Positions 1-5,630 of a stretch of DNA of 5,850 nt are shown one piece after another. The number at the start of each line of letters is the position of its first letter. Position 1 is the stretch's first letter. The stretch is taken from assembly GCF_019417665.1 (NCBI RefSeq), contig NZ_DXUU01000091.1, positions 1 through 5,850 of the forward strand, in the 5' to 3' direction. Both the position numbers and the translations under genes were made by a program. The notes beneath the pieces are model-generated. The model was not told the origin of the DNA, ran no database searches, and saw only the letters and a list, made by a program, of their open reading frames with translations. This DNA is from Ruminococcus sp. (GTDB lineage Bacteria; Bacillota; Clostridia; Oscillospirales; Ruminococcaceae).

Positions 1-86
1 ATACATCTGGTCTGCAGGATTATCTCAAAAGCATCTGTATGCGCTATCTGGGCACAACAGGGCTGCTTTACAGGGGGTGTTATTGA
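1..86 (+). CDS. C-terminal end of a head-tail connector / minor capsid protein (partial, 5' end outside window)
   Basis: The frame beginning at base 3 is open from the window edge to a TGA at 84-86 and encodes 27 residues ending in YLGTTGLLYRGCY. The stop overlaps the ATG of the next gene (TGATG), the tight packing seen through the rest of this operon, which supports it as a real gene end. Its place just before the small connector genes is where A118-like phages carry the first connector (adaptor / Minor_capsid_1-like) protein that docks on the portal, and the TGLLYRG ending fits my memory of that group. Only the tail end is visible, so the family assignment is inference from position and a short stretch of sequence. 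Confidence 0.6.
   Translation, partial: TSGLQDYLKSICMRYLGTTGLLYRGCY
72..77 (+). promoter_or_regulatory. Ribosome binding site that sets the start of the 86-418 gene
   Basis: AGGGGG lies 8 bases before the ATG at 86. A GTG in the same frame at 77-79 would overlap this element and leave it no spacing, so the ATG at 86 is preferred. The ATG also overlaps the stop of the upstream gene, which suggests coupled translation. Confidence 0.65.
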
Positions 87-418
87 TGTTTACAAATAAG
101 ATTGGCTGCACAGTCTACGAGCGCAAAGTCGGTGCAGATCGCATGGAAGCCTATGTCCGGCATTTTATTCCTACGATCTATTGGGAGGACGCAAAGGGGC
201 AAACACAGTCTGGTACTTCCATGAAACAGCAGGACAGCGTGCTGTGCATCATTCCGGCCTCTTCCCTGTCAGACTACATTCCGAAGCGGAATGACCGGAT
301 CATCTGTGGCAGATGTAATAATGCAGAGCCGCCGGAGGAATGCTGGACAGTCATGGAAGTCAAAGATTTCCGTTATGGTTCGCCGGAGGTCCAGCACATT
401 GAGGTGACGGCGGTATGA
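86..418 (+). CDS. Small head-tail connector protein, DUF6751-like
   Basis: This gene encodes a 110-residue soluble protein with no signal peptide or membrane segment. It starts TVYERK near residue 9, followed by a short strand-rich stretch (VRHFIPTIYWED, about 24-35), a central SVLCIIP segment (51-57), and a C-terminal DRIICG...WTVMEVKDFRYGSPEVQHIEVTAV stretch. The pattern of a 'TVYN/E' opening, an 'IxxIxWED' strand, 'DxVxIIP', and a 'kGDriv.G' strand then 'VkdfryGS.evqHieV' matches what I recall of phage DUF6751 proteins. In Firmicutes phages these sit in the head-completion (stopper-like) position between the adaptor and the gp10-like protein, and this gene sits exactly there. The start at 86 is preferred over a GTG at 77 because of the ribosome binding site. 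The last base pairs overlap the next gene as ATGA. The stopper role is inferred from position. Confidence 0.7.
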   Translation: MFTNKIGCTVYERKVGADRMEAYVRHFIPTIYWEDAKGQTQSGTSMKQQDSVLCIIPASSLSDYIPKRNDRIICGRCNNAEPPEECWTVMEVKDFRYGSPEVQHIEVTAV

Positions 419-753
419 TCATCAAAGTGAAAATCAATTTTAATACAAAAAAACTCCACGCAAAATCAGCAGAACTAAAACAGCAAGCGGTCACGTTTGT
501 TGGGAATGAACTGCTGCGAAAAAGCGAATTGTACATTCCTATTGATACTGGATCTTTGCGTGATTCTGGTATCATGAAGAGCGATACAAGCAAAACGTAC
601 TTGATGTGGACAACAGACTACGCCATCAAGCAATGGCGCTATGGCAAATCCAAAGGATTGCGTGGCAGAAAGTGGGCGCTCCGAGCGTGGACGGATCACG
701 GCAAGCTAATCCTAAAAAACGCACGGCTGATCGCACGCGGAAAGGCGGGATGA
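415..753 (+). CDS. Minor capsid / head-tail joining protein, HK97 gp10-like (Minor_capsid_2 type)
   Basis: This gene encodes 112 residues and begins at an ATG that overlaps the previous stop (ATGA), with GAGGTG at 401-406 as ribosome binding site. The diagnostic features are SELYIPIDTGSLRDSG (about 37-52) and WTTDYAIKQWRYG (65-77), then WALRAWTDHGK (87-97). The 'Y.P.DTG.LrdSg', 'W.t.YA..q.yG' and 'W...a' pattern is the signature of the Minor_capsid_2 / HK97 gp10 group, which acts at the portal-tail interface during head completion or tail joining. The length is usual for the family. The 5' end is noticeably AT-rich (bases 421-480 contain only 16 G or C by hand count), unlike the terminase and portal genes. 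Family assignment is fairly secure; the exact step in joining is inferred. Confidence 0.8.
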   Translation: MIIKVKINFNTKKLHAKSAELKQQAVTFVGNELLRKSELYIPIDTGSLRDSGIMKSDTSKTYLMWTTDYAIKQWRYGKSKGLRGRKWALRAWTDHGKLILKNARLIARGKAG

Positions 754-754
754 T

Positions 755-1195
755 ATGGCAATCATACAAGCAATCCGGGATTATATCGCCGCTTGTCCCC
801 TGCTGAAAGACGGAGCTATTTTAGGTGTTGACCGGCTGGATGCGGATGCAATCGGCTACACCGTGGATACCACACCCTGCGAACCAATTGTGCAGAAATA
901 CACGGACGGCAGCGACAAGCGGCAGTTTCTGTTTGTGTTCGCCAGCCACGAAAAGTACGGCGAAAAAGTGCTGGAGAATATTGCAAACTCCGGCTTTTAT
1001 GATGATTTTGCGGACTGGGTGGAACGTAACAATTGGCAGGGCATATTCCCCGACCTTGGGGATTACCGTACACCGTATCTAATTGAGATCACGTCCAGCG
1101 GCTATGCCTACGATACCGGAGACGATACTGCACGGTATCAAATACAACTGAGATTATTGTACTATCAAGATCGGAGGTACTACACAAATGGGTAA
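755..1195 (+). CDS. Tail terminator / Minor_capsid_3-like protein
   Basis: This gene encodes 146 residues from an ATG one base after the previous stop, with AGGCGGGA just upstream as ribosome binding site. It opens with an amphipathic helix (IIQAIRDYIAACPLL, 3-17), then GVDRL (24-28), a charged strand RQFLFVFASHEKYG (56-69), a helix with FYDDFADWVE (81-90), and a final strand ARYQIQLRLLYYQ (126-138). That helix / strand / 'r.f.F.fasr..yg' / 'F.dw.e' / 'a.Y.iqlrl.Y' plan is typical of the small protein encoded right before the tail tube in Firmicutes siphophages, where a tail terminator caps the tube and joins it to the head. No enzymatic motif is visible. Its end overlaps the next gene by 8 bases. 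The terminator role rests on position and general fold pattern. Confidence 0.7.
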   Translation: MAIIQAIRDYIAACPLLKDGAILGVDRLDADAIGYTVDTTPCEPIVQKYTDGSDKRQFLFVFASHEKYGEKVLENIANSGFYDDFADWVERNNWQGIFPDLGDYRTPYLIEITSSGYAYDTGDDTARYQIQLRLLYYQDRRYYTNG

Positions 1196-2033
1196 AAATT
1201 TAAAAAACGCAAGCCTTGTGTTGCGTACCGGAAAGCTGGCATTTTATCTAGTGCCCGGCAATTCGGCATATACACGAATGGAGGGCTTCACTTCTCTTTC
1301 GACGTCCAAAAATCCAACAGAATACGAGCGTCAGTATGTGGACGAGGATTTTAAACGTACTGACATTACCGGCTACAACGTTTCAACAGCGTATGCCCTG
1401 GACAGACACAAGGGGCATCCCGTAACGGATGATATTATCGACATCCACGAAAACGAGCTGCTGGGTCCGGATGCAATCCGCAGCATTATCCCGGTAGACA
1501 TGACCACCGCCGTAAACACAGGCGGCAAGAGCTGGACAGCTACCGGCAAAATGCGTGATTACGCAGTGATCCCAGATGCAGACGGCGATTCCACCGACTG
1601 TATGACCTATTCCGGCAACTTTAAGACACGTGGCGAAATGGAGGATGTGACAGTGGTCACCACAGATGACTGGCAGACCATCCAGGTATCCGGCAGTTCC
1701 GTAAAACCCGTGCTGCGAACGCTGAAAATCACAACACGTGCCGGATCGGAAGCCGTTACGCTAACCCCTGCCTTTGTATCCAGCAGAACTACTTATACTG
1801 CTGCTATCACGGGCAGTATTGATGTATATGCAGATGCGGAAAGCGCCACATACAAGACAACGATTATGCATAACAGCATTGCAAATACCTTTACCGACAA
1901 GATCTCCCTGAACAACGTCAAGGATGGGGATTACGTCTATATCACCGTTGACAACGGCGGCAGCGGTGCAAATTCAACTAATACTTATGCAATCCAGTTC
2001 ACTGCCGCTTCTACGGCAAGCGAGACTGAGTAA
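1188..2033 (+). CDS. Major tail tube protein with C-terminal Ig/cadherin-like domain
   Basis: This gene encodes 281 residues; GGAGG at 1173-1177 precedes the ATG by 10 bases and the gene overlaps the previous one by 8. Residues 1-170 are rich in short strands and include FTSLSTSKNPTEYERQYVDED (34-54) and a TGYNVSTAYALD strand (61-72), a plan typical of phage tube proteins, which stack as hexameric rings to form the tail. Residues about 176-275 look like a separate beta-sandwich: LRTLKITTRAGSEAVTLTPAF, then a TTYTAAITGSIDVYADAES strand, ending in TNTYAIQFTAAS. The 'L.L.PaF....t.Yta.v' opening and 'TY.i.ft' ending resemble the cadherin-like beta-sandwich group. Such added domains usually decorate the outside of the tail. 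Its position between terminator and chaperone genes is the standard one for the tube. The domain call is by eye. Confidence 0.8.
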   Translation: MGKNLKNASLVLRTGKLAFYLVPGNSAYTRMEGFTSLSTSKNPTEYERQYVDEDFKRTDITGYNVSTAYALDRHKGHPVTDDIIDIHENELLGPDAIRSIIPVDMTTAVNTGGKSWTATGKMRDYAVIPDADGDSTDCMTYSGNFKTRGEMEDVTVVTTDDWQTIQVSGSSVKPVLRTLKITTRAGSEAVTLTPAFVSSRTTYTAAITGSIDVYADAESATYKTTIMHNSIANTFTDKISLNNVKDGDYVYITVDNGGSGANSTNTYAIQFTAASTASETE

Positions 2034-2046
2034 GGGGGGATAAGGC

Positions 2047-2409
2047 ATGGAAGATTTAACAATCTGGAAAGTAAACGGACTGGAGCTATATCTGGACATT
2101 GAGGATGCAGACACAGTAGAAAAATATGAAGCGGCTATGGATCAGCTGGAAACCGACTCCCCAAAGGACAAGTCCGATGGAGCTGCCGCATATATCCGAG
2201 CATATTGCAAGGCATTTCGCACGCTGTATGATTCCTTGTTTGGCGATGGCACAGCCTCACGGATTTTTGCAGATGTGCCGGACAATGTACGCAAATATAC
2301 CGCTGTGTATGGCGATTTTCTGGCGTTTGTATCAAAACAGGCTGCCCAGTCTCAGGCAGAGATGGTGCAGATTCGCCGGAAGTATCTGCCGAAAGGCGGC
2401 AAACGGTGA
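2047..2409 (+). CDS. Tail assembly chaperone-like protein (DUF6673-like)
   Basis: This gene encodes 120 residues; AGGGGGGA at 2033-2040 is a strong ribosome binding site 6 bases before the ATG. It begins WKVNGLELYLDIEDADTVEKYEAAM (7-31), which matches my recollection of the 'i.iNG..l.fDi.DaDt.ekyE.a' opening of DUF6673-type phage proteins, and is then mostly helical with many acidic residues. It lacks a signal peptide and membrane segment. The gene directly after the tail tube in siphophages normally encodes the first tail assembly chaperone, which coats the tape measure protein, so that role is inferred from position. The downstream gene lies in the -1 frame relative to this one, as in lambda G/T, but no workable slippery site is visible in the region where a shift could join them. 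Separate translation by the GTGA overlap is more likely. Confidence 0.65.
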   Translation: MEDLTIWKVNGLELYLDIEDADTVEKYEAAMDQLETDSPKDKSDGAAAYIRAYCKAFRTLYDSLFGDGTASRIFADVPDNVRKYTAVYGDFLAFVSKQAAQSQAEMVQIRRKYLPKGGKR

Positions 2410-2969
2410 ACCTGCTGTATGAAGCACCGCCGGATACCGTAGAGGTTGGCGGCAAGGCGTATCCAGTCTATACGGATTTCCGGGATTGGCTGCGCTTTTT
2501 TGATATGCAGGAGGACAGCAGCATAGACAAACGGGAAAAGATACTGCTGATGCTGGAGTGGTACAAGGAGAAACCGCCGGTTGACTTACTCCAGGAATCT
2601 CTGGAAGCGCTGATCTTGTTTGCGTCCAGAAAAGATGCTCCGCCGGAGGACGACAGAGAGCCGGGGCGAAAATCCACAGACAAAGTCCTGTCATGGAATT
2701 TTGACGCTGCATATGTTTATGCGGCGTTTTTGTCTGTGTATCACATCGACCTATTGACAATACCGGAAATGCACTGGCACGTGTTCCTGGCGTTGTTTGA
2801 TGCGTTACCGGATGATACGCCAATCAAGCAGCGTATGGGCTATCGTTCGGTAAATCTGTCTGCGGTTAAGGATAAGAATGAACGCAAACGCATTAAGAAA
2901 ATCCAGGACAGCATCCGAATTCCCCGCGAAGAACTGGATGCGTACCAATGCGGCGAGTTTTTCGAATGA
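2406..2969 (+). CDS. Gp15-family phage tail protein (second chaperone position)
   Basis: This gene encodes 187 residues from a GTG start overlapping the previous stop (GTGA), with AAAGGCGG at 2392-2399 upstream; this favours translational coupling. Recognisable Gp15 (Listeria A118 Gp15-type) features are TDFRDWLRF (23-31), the core WNFDAAYVYAAFLSVYHIDL (97-116), MHWHVFLALFDALPDD (122-137) and a YRSVNLS stretch (146-152), then a basic helix KDKNERKRIKKIQ (155-167). The length is usual for the family. In A118-like phages this gene lies between the first chaperone and the tape measure gene and is thought to act in tail assembly; its biochemical function is not established as far as I know. What is odd here is the right-hand neighbour: the terminase, not a tape measure gene, follows after 9 bases. 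Confidence 0.88.
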   Translation: MNLLYEAPPDTVEVGGKAYPVYTDFRDWLRFFDMQEDSSIDKREKILLMLEWYKEKPPVDLLQESLEALILFASRKDAPPEDDREPGRKSTDKVLSWNFDAAYVYAAFLSVYHIDLLTIPEMHWHVFLALFDALPDDTPIKQRMGYRSVNLSAVKDKNERKRIKKIQDSIRIPREELDAYQCGEFFE

Positions 2970-2978
2970 GGTGACAAC

Positions 2979-4238
2979 ATGACATTTTCCAAATTATCCG
3001 CAAAGCAAAAACAGGTCTTTCGCTGGTGCTATCAGCCCGGAAGTTACGCCCTGATCTGTGACGGCTCTGTGCGCTCCGGCAAGACAGCATCCATGGCGTG
3101 CAGCTTTATCCTCTGGGCAATGTCCAGCTTTCAGAATGCCAGGTTTGCCATCTGCGGCAATACGGTACAATCTGCCGAGCGGAACATCATCATGGAGCTG
3201 GAGCAGATGGCAGACATCACCCATTATTTCCAGCTCCACTACCTGGGCAGCAAGCACATTCTCACGGTCACTGGAAACGGCACGTCAAACCGTTTCCACG
3301 TATTCGGCGGCAAGGACGAAGCTTCATACAAGCTGGTGCAGGGTCTTACACTCTCCGGCGTGCTGTTTGATGAAGTGGCATTGATGCCGGAATCCTTTGT
3401 GAATCAGGCAATTGCGAGAAGCTTGTCCGTGGACGGCGCAAAGCTGTGGTTTAACTGCAACCCGGACAGCCCGGAGCACTGGTTTTATAAACAGTGGGTG
3501 AAGAAGTGTGACAACGGCGAACGCAGTGACGCACGGCACATCCATTTCTTGATGCGGGATAATCCGGTTATGACACCGGAGAAGATACGGCGGTCAGAAT
3601 CCATGTTTTCCGGGGTATTCTACCGCAGGTATATTCTCGGCGAGTGGTGCGTGGCGGAAGGTCTGGTATACCCCATGTTTGACAAGGGAAAGCACATTGT
3701 GCATGAATTGCCAGATATGAGGAACTGTGACTTCTTTGTATCCTGCGACTATGGTACAGTGAATCCAACCAGCATGGGACTGTGGGCACTGAACCGGTAC
3801 ACCGGGAAAGCTACACGTATCCGGGAATATTACTGGAACAGCAGAGAGACCGGAGTAAGGCGCACCGACGAAGAACATTATGCAGAGCTAGTACGACTTG
3901 CCGGAAATCTGGCAGAGCAGATACAATATGTGCTAGTAGACCCGTCTGCGGCATCGTTTATCGAGTGCATCCGGCGGCACCATCTTTTCCGGGTACGGCA
4001 GGCGGACAATACTGTGCTGGACGGCATCCGTGATACTGCTACCCTGCTGGACTTAGGCTATTTGCGGTTTCATGACAGTTGCGGCAACTGTATCCGTGAA
4101 TTCGAACTGTATTGCTGGGATGAAAAAGCACAGACTGACGCAGTGATCAAGGAAAATGACCACGCTATGGACGACACCCGTTATTTCGTCCGAACGGCAA
4201 TGCGGCAGACGCTCCGGGAAATCAGAATGGAGGGATAA
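2979..4238 (+). CDS. terL: Phage terminase large subunit (PBSX/SPP1-type DNA packaging ATPase-nuclease)
   Basis: This gene encodes 419 residues; GAGGTGA at 2968-2974 precedes the ATG closely. The N-terminal ATPase domain has a Walker A motif GSVRSGKT (29-36), a Walker B LFDE (129-132) with the catalytic glutamate at 132, and a coupling motif around FNCNPDSPEHWF (158-169). The C-terminal RNase H-like nuclease domain shows the expected acidic residues in SCDYGTVNPTS (D257), VLVDPSAAS (D321) and HAMDDTRY (D398/D399). All motor and nuclease residues I would look for are present, so the protein looks functional. It cuts concatemeric phage DNA and drives it through the portal into the prohead. A small subunit gene normally precedes it, but here Gp15 does. 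The portal follows after 3 bases. The length is normal for PBSX-like large subunits and no intron, intein or frameshift is seen. Confidence 0.95.
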   Translation: MTFSKLSAKQKQVFRWCYQPGSYALICDGSVRSGKTASMACSFILWAMSSFQNARFAICGNTVQSAERNIIMELEQMADITHYFQLHYLGSKHILTVTGNGTSNRFHVFGGKDEASYKLVQGLTLSGVLFDEVALMPESFVNQAIARSLSVDGAKLWFNCNPDSPEHWFYKQWVKKCDNGERSDARHIHFLMRDNPVMTPEKIRRSESMFSGVFYRRYILGEWCVAEGLVYPMFDKGKHIVHELPDMRNCDFFVSCDYGTVNPTSMGLWALNRYTGKATRIREYYWNSRETGVRRTDEEHYAELVRLAGNLAEQIQYVLVDPSAASFIECIRRHHLFRVRQADNTVLDGIRDTATLLDLGYLRFHDSCGNCIREFELYCWDEKAQTDAVIKENDHAMDDTRYFVRTAMRQTLREIRMEG

Positions 4239-4241
4239 CAC

Positions 4242-5567
4242 ATGATCGACGCATCTGCCATTGCAGTGGCAATGGGTGTGCCATGTCTTGTAAGCGGCGA
4301 CATGCAGCAGAAGATGCAGCTGTGGGAAGATATGTACGAAAATAAGGCAAAATGGCAGAACAAGCGGGTACGCCCCATGCGACTGCCGGCTGCCATTGCA
4401 CGAGAGCTGAAACGGCTGACGTTGACGGAGTTTGCCGCAGAAATCAGCGACACAGAGCTGAATAGTGGATTCCAGGCGATGGTGCCGAAGCTGCGGCGCT
4501 GTCTGGACATGGGGCTTTCCATGGGTGGGCTGCTGTTGAAACCGTATTATGCAGGCGGCGTGACACTGGTGGACATTGTGCCGCAGAATGCCTACTTGCC
4601 AGTGAATTACACTGACTGCACCTGTGACGGCGTGATCTGCCCGGAAGAAATCGCAGTGGGAAAAACCTACTACACCAGACTGGAGCAGCACACCTACGAC
4701 AGGAACAAGCGAACCCACACCATCCGGCAGCGGTGTTTCAAGTCCGGTATGCCGGGTATTCTGGGAACAGAGTGCAGCCTTGCCGAGGTGCCGCAGTGGG
4801 CGGATATTCTGCCGGAAAAGGTGTATGAAAATGTACAGCGCCCATTGTTCGCCGTATTCCAGAACCCGGATGCAAACAACATTGACCCCACTTCTCCCCT
4901 GGGCGTTTCCGTCTATGGGGATGCGGTTGGATTTATTCGTGATGCAGATGTGCAATGGGAGCGGATTCTCTGGGAGCTGGAATCCTCAGAGCGTGCAGTC
5001 AATGCAAGCGCCGATCTGTTCCGGTATGTTGGCGGCAAGCCTGTTCTGCCAAAGGGCAGAGAGCGCATGTATCAGATCGTGCAGACAGCGGACAACAAGC
5101 CATTTATGGAGACGTTCTCCCCGGAAATCCGTGATACTGCGCATTTTAACGCACTGAATCAGATGCTGCGGCGCATTGAGAGCGCAATTGGTCTTGCCTA
5201 CGGCACATTTTCCGAGGTTTCGGATGTGGAAAAAACCGCAGAGGAAGTCCGGGCATCAAAGCAGCGCAGCTTTGTCCGTGTCGGCGATATTCAGGCGAAT
5301 CTGCGGACAGCGCTGGACGATCTTGTCTACGGGATGCAGTACTACCGGGACTATTACGCCAACAGGACACAGGAACAGGCAGAGCTTTCCTGCACCTTCG
5401 GGGACGGTGTCCTGGAGGATGCGGACAAGGAATTCCAGCGGCGGATGCAGATGGTCAGCGCCGGGCTGTACAGCAAGGAACAGTTTGTCATGTGGTACTT
5501 TGGCTGTGATGCGGAAAAAGCGTCGGAATATCTGCCGAAACAGGAGGACGACGGCGGACTGTTTTGA
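4242..5567 (+). CDS. Phage portal protein, SPP1/A118 family
   Basis: This gene encodes 441 residues; GGAGGG at 4229-4234 lies 7 bases before the ATG. The portal is the dodecameric ring at one capsid vertex through which the terminase threads DNA and on which the connectors dock. Recognisable landmarks are the N-terminal helix LWEDMYENKAKW (28-39), the GLSMGGLLLKPYY segment (91-103) with the VDIVPQNAYLPV strand (110-121), VFQNPDANNIDPTSPLGVSVYGDA (205-228), the wing/stem helices around DVQWERILWELESSERAV (236-253), and KTAEEVRASKQRSF (331-344), a motif typical of A118-like portals. The C-terminus EEDDGGLF-like tail is acidic. The length is slightly under that of many family members but no domain appears missing. 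Its place directly after the large terminase is canonical. The long antisense frame across this gene is not considered real. Confidence 0.92.
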   Translation: MIDASAIAVAMGVPCLVSGDMQQKMQLWEDMYENKAKWQNKRVRPMRLPAAIARELKRLTLTEFAAEISDTELNSGFQAMVPKLRRCLDMGLSMGGLLLKPYYAGGVTLVDIVPQNAYLPVNYTDCTCDGVICPEEIAVGKTYYTRLEQHTYDRNKRTHTIRQRCFKSGMPGILGTECSLAEVPQWADILPEKVYENVQRPLFAVFQNPDANNIDPTSPLGVSVYGDAVGFIRDADVQWERILWELESSERAVNASADLFRYVGGKPVLPKGRERMYQIVQTADNKPFMETFSPEIRDTAHFNALNQMLRRIESAIGLAYGTFSEVSDVEKTAEEVRASKQRSFVRVGDIQANLRTALDDLVYGMQYYRDYYANRTQEQAELSCTFGDGVLEDADKEFQRRMQMVSAGLYSKEQFVMWYFGCDAEKASEYLPKQEDDGGLF

Positions 5568-5616
5568 CCCTTCCACCAGCTTCGCTGGTCCCCCTCCCCT
5601 TTCAGGGGAGGCTTTG
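5568..5616 (+). repeat. Double-hairpin intergenic repeat (REP-like palindromic unit)
   Basis: Directly after the portal stop are two perfect inverted repeats in tandem. The first is ACCAGC (5575-5580) / TTC / GCTGGT (5584-5589), a 6-bp stem with a 3-base loop. The second is CCTCCCC (5593-5599) / TTTCA / GGGGAGG (5605-5611), a 7-bp stem with a 5-base loop. Only a weak CTTTG follows, not a real T-run, so it is a poor intrinsic terminator, and a strong terminator in the middle of a late operon would be unexpected. The layout (CCCTTCC, an AGC-TTC-GCT hairpin, then a C-rich/G-rich hairpin) resembles dispersed palindromic repeats common between genes in gut Clostridia. It might instead act as a partial terminator or an mRNA stability element. 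The structure is seen directly; the repeat-family link is from memory. Confidence 0.7.
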
Positions 5617-5617
5617 T

Positions 5618-5624
5618 GAGGTGA
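5618..5624 (+). promoter_or_regulatory. Ribosome binding site selecting a TTG start
   Basis: GAGGTGA lies 6 bases before the TTG at 5631-5633. An in-frame TGA at 5622-5624 rules out any start further upstream, and the first in-frame ATG is 75 bases further on, inside the conserved part of the protein. This makes TTG at 5631 the best start. The site lies 6 bases after the second hairpin, so folding of the leader could influence access to it. Confidence 0.75.
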
Positions 5625-5630
5625 TTTGAT

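Noticed and set aside
77..85. GTG at 77 as start of the first complete gene
   Set aside because: It would overlap its own ribosome binding site; the ATG at 86 has 8-base spacing and overlaps the preceding stop.
2160..2166. A canonical slippery heptamer CCCAAAG in the correct register (C CCA AAG) inside the chaperone gene
   Set aside because: A -1 shift there reaches a TGA at 2229-2231 after about 21 codons, well before Gp15, so it would give only a short truncated product and not a chaperone fusion.
2332..2823. A 163-codon minus-strand open frame opposite the Gp15 gene
   Set aside because: Rich in Pro, Cys and Ala and without domain character; it is antisense to a clear Gp15-family gene.
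4053..4955. A 300-codon open frame on the minus strand across the end of terL and the first part of the portal gene
   Set aside because: It lies antisense to two strongly recognised genes, its protein has a biased composition with no recognisable domain, and nothing around it suggests antisense transcription. It is best explained by codon usage of the sense genes.
4026..5140. The same 14 bases (ATCCGTGATACTGC) in terL at 4026-4039 and in the portal gene at 5127-5140
   Set aside because: Both copies encode IRDTA within otherwise unrelated protein contexts, and similarity stops at both ends. Chance plus shared codon preference is enough; there is no sign of duplication.
5593..5616. The second hairpin as a rho-independent terminator
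   Set aside because: The stem is strong, but only CTTTG follows and no T-run, and the next gene belongs to the same operon. Complete termination here would block head assembly genes, so a repeat or weak attenuator is more likely.
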